Source: Salarchaeum japonicum_A
Lineage (GTDB): Archaea; Halobacteriota; Halobacteria; Halobacteriales; Halobacteriaceae
Direction: 5' to 3'
NCBI RefSeq assembly: GCF_049705945.1
Contig: NZ_JBNAMV010000004.1
Span: 1,798,001 to 1,862,000 of the forward strand
DNA: 64,000 nt
The translations under genes were made by a program, and so were the position numbers. The notes under the pieces are model-generated. The model was not told where the DNA came from and searched no databases. It saw only the letters and a list, made by a program, of their open reading frames with translations. This document shows positions 58,050 to 64,000 of the stretch, in pieces. The first letter of the stretch is position 1. The number at the start of each line of letters is the position of its first letter.

Positions 58050-60137
58050 ATGAGCGAGAAACGCGAGATGACGAGCGTCGACCTCGTCGCCCTCACCGCG
58101 GAACTCAACACGTACGCGGGGGCGAAAGTCGACAAGGCCTATCTCTACGGGGACGACCTCGTCCGACTGAAGATGCGGGACTTCGACCGCGGGCGCGTCG
58201 AACTCCTCGTGGGAACGGGGGAGACGAAGCGCGCGCACGTCGCCGCGGCCGAACACGTCCCGGACGCGCCGGGGCGGCCGCCGGACTTCGCGAAGATGCT
58301 GCGAAACCGCCTGTCCGGCGCGGACTTCCACGCGGTCCGCCAGCACGGCTTCGACCGCATCCTGGAGTTCGAGTTCCGTCGCGAGGACGCGGACACGAAA
58401 ATCGTCGCAGAATTGTTCGGGGACGGGAACGTCGCCGTTCTGGACGAGAACGACGAGGTCGTGGATTCCCTCGAAACCGTCCGGCTGTCCTCGCGGACGG
58501 TCGCGCCCGGCGCGAAGTACGGCTTCCCCTCGCAGCGCGTGAACCCTCTCGACCTCGACTACGAGGGGTTCGCGGCGCAGATGCGGGATTCCGACACCGA
58601 CCTCGTGCGCACGGTCGCCACCCAACTCAACTTCGGCGGCCTGTACGGCGAGGAACTCTGCACGCGCGCCGGCGTCGAGAAGACGATGGACATCGCGGAC
58701 GCCAGCGAGGACCAGTTCCGCGCGCTCTACGACGCGATGGAGCGCCTGTTCGACCCGATTCAGTCCGGCGACCTCGACCCTCGCGTGTACTACGACGAAG
58801 AGGAGGGCGACTCCCGGGTGGACGTGACGCCGGTGCCGCTGGAGGAGTACGCGGGCCGGGAGTCCGAAGCGTTCGATTCGTTCAACGCGGCGCTCGACGA
58901 CTACTTCACGAACCTTGGCGGCACCGAGGAAGAGGAGGGCGGCGGCGGTGCCACGAAGCCGGATTTCCAGTCGGAGATAGAGAAACAAGAACGAATCATC
59001 GCCCAGCAGGAGGCCGCTATCGAGGACTTCGAGGAGGAGGCCGAGCGGGAGCGCGAGAAGGCGGAACTCCTCTACGGGAACTACGACCTCGTGGACGACA
59101 TCCTCTCCACGGTTCGCGAGGCGCGCGCTGCTGGGCACTCGTGGAGCGACATCGAGGAGCGCTTCGATGAGGGCGAGGAGCGAGGTATCGAGGCCGCTGA
59201 GCACGTGCAGGGCGTGAACGAACAGCAGGGGACGGTGCGGGTGCGACTGGACGGCCACACCATCAGCCTCGACCCCGAGTCGGGCGTGGAGAAGAACGCG
59301 GACGCCCTCTACACGGAAGCGAAGCGCATTCAGGAGAAGAAGGAGGGCGCGCTCGAAGCAATCGAGAACACGCGGGCGGAACTCGAAGCCGTCCGCGAGC
59401 GCAAGGAGAACTGGGAGGAGCCGGAGGAACCCACGGAACCCGAGGAGGTCGACTGGCTCTCCCGGAGCTCGATTCCGGTTCGGAAGCCCGAGACGTGGTA
59501 CGACCGCTTCCGGTGGTTCCGCACGAGCGACGGCTTCCTCGTGCTGGGCGGGCGGAACGCCGAACAGAACGAGGAACTCGTCTCGAAGTACATGGACGGC
59601 TACGACCGGTTCTTCCACACGCAGGCGCACGGCGGCCCGGTCACGGTCCTGAAGACGACGGAGCCGAGCGAGCCGTCGAAGGACCTCGACGTGCCCGAGC
59701 AATCCCTGGAGGAGGCCGCGCGGTTCGCGGTGACGTACTCGTCGGTCTGGAAGGACGGCCGGGGCGCGGGCGACGCCTACATGGTGATGCCCGACCAGGT
59801 GTCGAAGACTGCCGAATCGGGCGAATACCTCTCGAAGGGCGGGTTCGCGGTTCGCGGCGACCGCACGTACTTCCGGGACGTCGCCGTCGGCTGTTCCGTC
59901 GGCATCCAGTGCGAGGGCGAGACGCGCGTCATCGGCGGGCCGCCGTCCGCCATCGAACCGCGCGCGGAAACGACGATGTCGCTCGAACCCGGCGAGTTCG
60001 CGCAGGGCGACGCCGCGAAACGAATCTATCGCGAGTTCCGGGAGCGCTTCGCGGACACGTCGTTCGTGCGGAAGGTCGCGAGCCCGGACGAGATTCAGAA
60101 GTTCATGCCGCCTGGCGGGAGTCGCCTCGTCGAGTAG
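58050..60137 (+). CDS. rqcH: Archaeal RqcH/Rqc2/NEMF family ribosome quality-control protein
   Basis: The 695-residue NFACT protein recognises stalled large ribosomal subunits carrying peptidyl-tRNA. The N-terminal NFACT-N domain has LVALTAELNTYAGAKVDKAY and FRMLRN-like RNA contacts; HGFDRILEFEF contains Asp102-Arg103, equivalent to the D-R pair needed for tailing activity in RqcH and Rqc2. A long coiled coil covers about residues 310-350 and 410-460. The C-terminal NFACT-R domain starts at WYDRFRWFRTSDGFLVLGGR. A coding link to pelA 420 bp downstream suits a ribosome-rescue role. An acidic Gly/Glu-rich break precedes the coiled coil. Confidence 0.93.
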   Translation: MSEKREMTSVDLVALTAELNTYAGAKVDKAYLYGDDLVRLKMRDFDRGRVELLVGTGETKRAHVAAAEHVPDAPGRPPDFAKMLRNRLSGADFHAVRQHGFDRILEFEFRREDADTKIVAELFGDGNVAVLDENDEVVDSLETVRLSSRTVAPGAKYGFPSQRVNPLDLDYEGFAAQMRDSDTDLVRTVATQLNFGGLYGEELCTRAGVEKTMDIADASEDQFRALYDAMERLFDPIQSGDLDPRVYYDEEEGDSRVDVTPVPLEEYAGRESEAFDSFNAALDDYFTNLGGTEEEEGGGGATKPDFQSEIEKQERIIAQQEAAIEDFEEEAEREREKAELLYGNYDLVDDILSTVREARAAGHSWSDIEERFDEGEERGIEAAEHVQGVNEQQGTVRVRLDGHTISLDPESGVEKNADALYTEAKRIQEKKEGALEAIENTRAELEAVRERKENWEEPEEPTEPEEVDWLSRSSIPVRKPETWYDRFRWFRTSDGFLVLGGRNAEQNEELVSKYMDGYDRFFHTQAHGGPVTVLKTTEPSEPSKDLDVPEQSLEEAARFAVTYSSVWKDGRGAGDAYMVMPDQVSKTAESGEYLSKGGFAVRGDRTYFRDVAVGCSVGIQCEGETRVIGGPPSAIEPRAETTMSLEPGEFAQGDAAKRIYREFRERFADTSFVRKVASPDEIQKFMPPGGSRLVE

Positions 60138-60524
60138 ATGGTCTCGCCCGTCCCGGAGGCCCGCCGTCGCCGCGAGTACTGGGCGTGGGCGGCGGTCGCG
60201 CTCTACGTCCTGCTCACGGTCGACATGCTGACGACGCTGGCGGCCGCGGAGGTCGCGGGCGTCGCCGGGGAGGCGAACCCCTATATGCGGTGGGCGCTCG
60301 CGCAGGGCGTGTGGACGCTCGCCGCATTGAACCTCGCGGCGCTCGTCGTTCTTTCGGGTCTGTTCGGGGCGGTCATCGCGCTCACCACGCGCACCGACGG
60401 CCCCTATCGTGACGTGGTCGCGCTCGCGTACGAGGTCTGGGTGGGGTTGCTCGTCGCCGCCGGCCTGCTGGTCGCGGCGAACAACCTCCTCGTCGTCGCC
60501 GTCGGCGTCGACCTCTTCACATAA
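60138..60524 (+). CDS. Small membrane protein (DUF5658-like), 128 aa
   Basis: ATG 60138 directly follows the rqcH TAG, so translation is probably coupled. Four membrane helices are visible, and the first pair contains LLTVDMLTTLAAAEVAG followed by GEANPYMRWALAQG, where the Asp/Thr and Glu-x-Asn-Pro residues match the DUF5658 type of small membrane protein. The function is unknown. The placement between two ribosome-rescue genes could be coincidence or could hint at a role with membrane-bound stalled ribosomes. Confidence 0.75.
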   Translation: MVSPVPEARRRREYWAWAAVALYVLLTVDMLTTLAAAEVAGVAGEANPYMRWALAQGVWTLAALNLAALVVLSGLFGAVIALTTRTDGPYRDVVALAYEVWVGLLVAAGLLVAANNLLVVAVGVDLFT

Positions 60525-60530
60525 CAGGAC

Positions 60531-60538
60531 ACTTACCC
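60531..60538 (+). promoter_or_regulatory. Probable TATA box of pelA
   Basis: CACTTACC lies 22-29 bp before the pelA ATG in the short gap after the membrane protein gene. pelA may therefore have a separate leaderless transcript besides readthrough from rqcH. Confidence 0.45.
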
Positions 60539-60559
60539 CGAGGACTGGTAGTTCGGGGT

Positions 60560-61627
60560 ATGCAAGTGAAGGACTGGACGTCGGTCGAGGGTGGCCGCGA
60601 GCGGGTCACGCTCGTCCCGGAGTCCCTCGACGACCTCTGGCATCTCACGTACGTCGTCGAGCCGGGCGACCTCGTGGGCGGCGACACCCACCGCCGCATC
60701 CAGCGGAAGGAAGACGACATGCGGGACACGGGCGGGGAGCGCGAGCACATGCACGTCACGCTCGACGTGGAGGGCGTTGAGTTCCACAAGTTCTCGAACC
60801 GCCTCCGCATCTCGGGCGTTATCGAGCGATGCAGTCGGGAAGACCAGCTCGACATGCACCACACCATCAACGTCGAGGAGTACGACGAACTCACGATAGA
60901 GAAGCACTGGAAGCCAGACCAGCGCGAGCGCGTCGAGGAGGCGAGCGAGGCGACCGACCAGCCGGACGTCGCCATCGCGACCATCGAGGAGGGAGAGGCG
61001 CACATCCACACGGTCGCGCAGTACGGCGTCGAGGAGCGCGGGACGTTCACGGGAACGACCGGGAAGGGCGAGTATGCTCGCGGCCGCGAGGAACTGTTCG
61101 GGGAGGTCGCCGCCGCCCTGAACCGGATGGACGCGGACGCCATCATCCTCGCCGGCCCCGGGTTCACGAAGCAGGACCTCCTCGACTTCGTGGCGGAGAA
61201 CTATCCCGACCTCCCCGAGAAAATCACGACCGTGGACACGAGCGGCGTCGGCGGCCGCGGCGTCCACGAAGTCCTCAAGCGCGGCGCGGTCGAGGAAGTC
61301 CAGGCCGAGACCCGCATCGCCGAGGAGTCGGAGTTGATCGACGAACTCACCGAGCAGATAGCGACCGAGGGGAAGGCCGCCTACGGCATCGAGGAGGTGG
61401 GGAAAGCCGTGGACTTCGGCGCGGTCGAACACCTCCTTGTGCTGGACGACCGCCTCCGACGAGAGCGCGCCGGCGAGGGCGACTGGGCCGTGGACGTGAA
61501 CGACCTCATCCAGTCCGTCGAACGCCAGGGCGGGAGCGTCACCGTGTTCAGCCACGAGTACGCGCCCGGCGACCAACTGAAGAATTTGGGGGGTATCGCC
61601 GCCGTCCTCCGCTACCGACTCGATTAA
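60560..61627 (+). CDS. pelA: mRNA surveillance / ribosome rescue factor pelota
   Basis: Archaeal pelota (aPelota, Dom34) binds the empty A site of stalled ribosomes together with aEF1A and splits them with ABCE1. Domain 1 is an Sm-like fold (VTLVPESLDDLWHLTYVVEP, GDTHRRIQRKEDDMRDTGG), domain 2 follows with VAIATIEEGEAHIHTVAQYG, and domain 3 ends with GSVTVFSHEYAPGDQLKNLGG. There is no GGQ motif, as expected for pelota rather than aRF1. Length 355 aa is normal. It is preceded by rqcH and the small membrane protein gene on the same strand. Confidence 0.95.
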   Translation: MQVKDWTSVEGGRERVTLVPESLDDLWHLTYVVEPGDLVGGDTHRRIQRKEDDMRDTGGEREHMHVTLDVEGVEFHKFSNRLRISGVIERCSREDQLDMHHTINVEEYDELTIEKHWKPDQRERVEEASEATDQPDVAIATIEEGEAHIHTVAQYGVEERGTFTGTTGKGEYARGREELFGEVAAALNRMDADAIILAGPGFTKQDLLDFVAENYPDLPEKITTVDTSGVGGRGVHEVLKRGAVEEVQAETRIAEESELIDELTEQIATEGKAAYGIEEVGKAVDFGAVEHLLVLDDRLRRERAGEGDWAVDVNDLIQSVERQGGSVTVFSHEYAPGDQLKNLGGIAAVLRYRLD

Positions 61628-61682
61628 CCGCTGCTCCGGTGGCGACCCAGGACTTTTGTGAGGATGTGAATATATTTTCTGT

Positions 61683-61880
61683 ATGTCGCTTCGAGACCCG
61701 AACTCCCTGTTTGCGGTCGTCGTCCTCCCCGCTGCCTGCGCGGCGCTCGGGTTCGCGGCGTTCGGCCCGCTCGGCTTCGTGGTCGGTCTCATGCTCCCGC
61801 TCGTCGTTCTCGCTAATCTCCCCGAGACGGACGAGCGCATCGCGGAACTCGAAGCGCGCGTCGAGGAACTCGAAGACTAG
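61683..61880 (+). CDS. Small membrane protein with coiled-coil tail, 65 aa
   Basis: After a short polar start (MSLRDPNSLF) two membrane helices fill residues 10-45, and the C-terminal ERIAELEARVEELED is a short coiled coil. It probably sits in the membrane with the tail in the cytoplasm and oligomerises. An unusually A+T-rich box, GAATATATTTT, lies just before the start. No family is recognised. The 3' end overlaps the convergent MBL gene by 4 bp. Confidence 0.65.
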   Translation: MSLRDPNSLFAVVVLPAACAALGFAAFGPLGFVVGLMLPLVVLANLPETDERIAELEARVEELED

Positions 61881-62602
61881 AACTCGACCGTGTCGCCCTC
61901 GCGCGCGAGTTCGACCGCGCCGTCGTAGTGCTCGCGAATCGACGCGAGCATCTCGTCTTCTCTGCCGTCGGTGTGCGGGTAGCGGTGGGTGAGGTAGACG
62001 GTGCCGTAGTCGTTCCCGGCGAGCGCCGCGCCGAGCGCGCGCGGCGTCGGGTGGTTCGAGACATCGACCTCGTCCGGGAACGAGCAGTCGTGGACGAACA
62101 CCTCAGTGCCGTCCGCGAACGCCGCGAGGTCGTCGAACGCCTCCGAATCGCCGCTGTACGCGAAGTCGTCGATGCGGTACGCGAAGCACCGCATGGAGTG
62201 TCTGGTCTCCATCGACGCCACGTCGAACCCCGCGACGGAGAACTCGCCCTCGATGTCCCGTGTGGTGAGGTCCACGCGGCCCTTGAGGTAGTCGTGTACG
62301 TCGAGCAAGCCCTCGACGAGCTCGGTGGTTCCGGGCGGGCCGGCGACGGTGAGCGATTCCTCGCCCGCGAGCCACCGCGCCTTCAGGAGCGGCACGAGGT
62401 CGCTCACGTGGTCGGTGTGGTGGTGCGTGAGGAGGACAGTGTCGACGCCCTCGTAGCCCGTCGGGGTGGCGGCGAGTCGGTGGAGGACGCCGCTCCCGCA
62501 GTCCACTAGGAGTGTCTTCCCGTCGTCTTCGAGGAGGAGTCCGGACTGGACGCGCTTGCCGGTCGGCATCGCGCTCCCGGTTCCGAGGAAGGTGACGCGC
62601 AT
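61877..62602 (-). CDS. MBL-fold metallo-hydrolase, RNase Z-like
   Basis: The 241-residue protein begins MRVTFLGTGSAMPTGKRVQSG, and VLLTHHHTDHVSDLVPLL contains the HxHxDH zinc motif. Further ligands are in YSGDSEAFDD and VYLTHRYPH. The arrangement resembles RNase Z/ElaC and other members of the beta-CASP-free MBL group, but it is shorter than tRNase Z (about 300 aa) and the exosite arm is not evident, so another phosphodiesterase or hydrolase role is possible. It shares a short gap with the membrane protein gene on the same strand. Confidence 0.88.
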   Translation of the reverse strand: MRVTFLGTGSAMPTGKRVQSGLLLEDDGKTLLVDCGSGVLHRLAATPTGYEGVDTVLLTHHHTDHVSDLVPLLKARWLAGEESLTVAGPPGTTELVEGLLDVHDYLKGRVDLTTRDIEGEFSVAGFDVASMETRHSMRCFAYRIDDFAYSGDSEAFDDLAAFADGTEVFVHDCSFPDEVDVSNHPTPRALGAALAGNDYGTVYLTHRYPHTDGREDEMLASIREHYDGAVELAREGDTVEF

Positions 62603-62635
62603 ACCGCGTCTCGTGCGGGGAGAGAGAAAAGCCCT

Positions 62636-63031
62636 CTAGAAGTCGCTCGCGAACTCGACGTGACTGTACGTCAGGAGGTAGCCGTACGCGAGCGCCGCGA
62701 CGCCCGCGACAGCCGCGCACATCGCCACCTGGTCGGTGTTCAGGCAGTCGAGCACGACGAACCCGAGCCAGACGGGCACGGCGTTCACGAACCCGCCGGC
62801 GAGCACGCCACCCTCCGGGAGGAACTGGAGCGAGTAGTAGTACGCGAGCGGGTACAGACACCCGAGAACGAGGAGGTAGATGGAGAACGCGGCGAGCGCT
62901 CCCGTGATGCCCGCGATGTTCACGAACGGGTCCGCTTCGTACCCGATAGCCGGTGCCACACCGTAGAGAACCAAGAAGTGCGCGATGACTCCGATGAGCC
63001 CACCGAACACCGCGCTGGCTTCGCCTCGCAT
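62636..63031 (-). CDS. Membrane protein of unknown function, 131 aa
   Basis: The start chosen is ATG 63031 (MRGEASAVFGGLIGVIAHF). Four membrane helices account for almost the whole protein: residues about 8-28, 38-62, 72-95 and 100-122. YDADP-like residues (YEADPFVNIAGITGAL) and FVVLDCLNTDQVAMCA are the only polar stretches. No family is recognised. It is on the same strand as, and 39 bp downstream of, the helicase gene, so the two may be cotranscribed. Confidence 0.65.
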   Translation of the reverse strand: MRGEASAVFGGLIGVIAHFLVLYGVAPAIGYEADPFVNIAGITGALAAFSIYLLVLGCLYPLAYYYSLQFLPEGGVLAGGFVNAVPVWLGFVVLDCLNTDQVAMCAAVAGVAALAYGYLLTYSHVEFASDF

Positions 63032-63070
63032 ACCCGTGCCGTCACGGCGGCGAACCAAGAACGTATCGGG

Positions 63071-64000
63071 TTAGAGGCTCGCCCACTCGACCATCCGCCG
63101 GTAGGTGTCGTCGGTTCGGAGCGCGTCCGCGTCCCCGACGAGCACCATCGCCTTCTTCGCGCGGGAGAGCGCGACGTTCAGCCGCCGATAGTCCTCGAAA
63201 ATCGGGCTCTCCATGTCGTCTGACGCGACGAACGACACGAGAATCACTTCCTTCGACGACCCCTGGAAACGGTCGACGGTGTCCACGGCGACTCCCTCGG
63301 GGACGCGCCGCCCGATTTCCGTGACCTGCGCGCGGAACGGCGCGATGACGCCGATGTCAGCGGGGTCGACGCCGGCGTCGAGGTAGGACTGGACGAGTTC
63401 GGTGATGCGTTCGGCTTCGACGGCGTCGGTGTGCGCGGCGTCCGTTCCTTCGACGTGCTCGAACCGCACGCCCTCCGGGACGCCGGTGACGCCGATGTCC
63501 GCGAGCGACTGTCCCGCCACCTCGGCCGTCGCGGGCCGCAACTGACCGTCGTAGAACTCCGTCGAACTGAACGCCTGAATCCGCTGCGTCATCCGGTACT
63601 GCTGGTCGAGCATCACACCCGCTTCTGGGTGTTGCTCGATGAGCCGCTCGAACAGGGACTCGGAGAGCCGGCCGCCCGAGCGCACGACCGGCGGCAACTG
63701 CTGGTGGTCGCCGACCAGCACGAAGCGGTCCGCGCGGTTCGCGGCCGCGAGCGTGTCCGGCTCCGTGAGCTGTGACGCCTCGTCCACGAGCGCCACGTCG
63801 AAGTCCTGCGAGCGCAGGATGCGCGACCCACACGTCGCCGTCGTCGCCGCAACCACGTCCGCGGACTCCAGTTTCTCCGCCTGCTCGCGAGGGTCGCCCG
63901 ACTTCGACAAGCGGTAGGTCTGCATATCCTCGCGCACGCCCGATTGCGTGCCGACCCGTACGACATCCTCGAACCCCTGGTCCTCGATGGCTTCGAGCGC
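63071..64000 (-). CDS. DNA2/NAM7-like superfamily 1B helicase, N-terminal part missing
   Basis: The frame is open to the window edge on this strand, so only the C-terminal 309 residues are seen. SF1 helicase motifs follow in order: ALVDEASQ (Walker B), FVLVGDHQQLPPVV (motif III), MLDQQYRM (motif IV), VDTVDRFQGSSKEVILVSFV (motif V) and RLNVALSRAKKAMVLVGD (motif VI). These match the Upf1/Dna2-like group acting on DNA or RNA with 5'-3' polarity. The upstream part probably contains a nuclease or beta-barrel and Walker A, outside this window. Confidence 0.92.
   Translation of the reverse strand, partial: ALEAIEDQGFEDVVRVGTQSGVREDMQTYRLSKSGDPREQAEKLESADVVAATTATCGSRILRSQDFDVALVDEASQLTEPDTLAAANRADRFVLVGDHQQLPPVVRSGGRLSESLFERLIEQHPEAGVMLDQQYRMTQRIQAFSSTEFYDGQLRPATAEVAGQSLADIGVTGVPEGVRFEHVEGTDAAHTDAVEAERITELVQSYLDAGVDPADIGVIAPFRAQVTEIGRRVPEGVAVDTVDRFQGSSKEVILVSFVASDDMESPIFEDYRRLNVALSRAKKAMVLVGDADALRTDDTYRRMVEWASL

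Overview
The window is chromosomal DNA from a haloarchaeon (class Halobacteria). The evidence is a high G+C content with strong G/C bias at third codon positions, very acidic predicted proteins, archaeal-only genes (S17e, pelota, archaeal RqcH, TbsP-type regulator, CofD) and AT-rich boxes about 25-30 bp in front of many starts, as expected for leaderless haloarchaeal transcripts. The genus cannot be fixed from the sequence alone. About 70 protein genes are packed with short gaps. I see no tRNA, rRNA, CRISPR array or transposase.

Region by region. 1-7.6 kb: end of a sodium:neurotransmitter-type symporter, then a split propionyl/acetyl-CoA carboxylase locus (pccB-pccX, a purine permease on the other strand, then the biotin subunit pccA and the biotin ligase birA). 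7.6-16.2 kb: UspA, an amidohydrolase and an HD hydrolase; then cofD (coenzyme F420 synthesis) with a TIM-barrel protein, a CitG-like protein and a DUF447 protein, followed by S17e, aspartate-semialdehyde dehydrogenase and a 2-hydroxyacid dehydrogenase. 16.2-17.8 kb: a spacer rich in hairpins and a less G+C-rich APH-type kinase, possibly acquired. 17.8-30.8 kb: lipoprotein, methyltransferase, hisD, membrane proteins, dodecin, an A-type Fe-S carrier, two MscS channels, a class V aminotransferase, a 5'-nucleotidase and a PAC2 protein. Within it is a 300-bp spacer carrying five hairpins with the same type of loop.

30.8-36.9 kb is the most unusual block. Four genes read leftwards: a CHAT (caspase-like) protease, the regulator TbsP with an inverted-repeat operator at its promoter, a fused E1-like/YcaO peptide cyclodehydratase, and a bacterial-type prolyl-tRNA synthetase without the editing insertion. 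This is the best candidate in the window for an undescribed system.

36.9-64 kb: the one-carbon pair glyA-folD, an esterase, small haloarchaeal proteins (one apparently frameshifted), a probable structured non-coding RNA near 41.95-42.04 kb, a dicarboxylate-type transporter, AI-2E and MgtC/DUF4010 membrane proteins, a class III aminotransferase with an odd cysteine cluster, mutY, thymidine kinase, a RecJ-like multi-domain protein, elp3, surE and a ZIP transporter. A ribosome-rescue neighbourhood follows (rqcH, a small membrane protein, pelA), and the window ends inside a DNA2/NAM7-like helicase.
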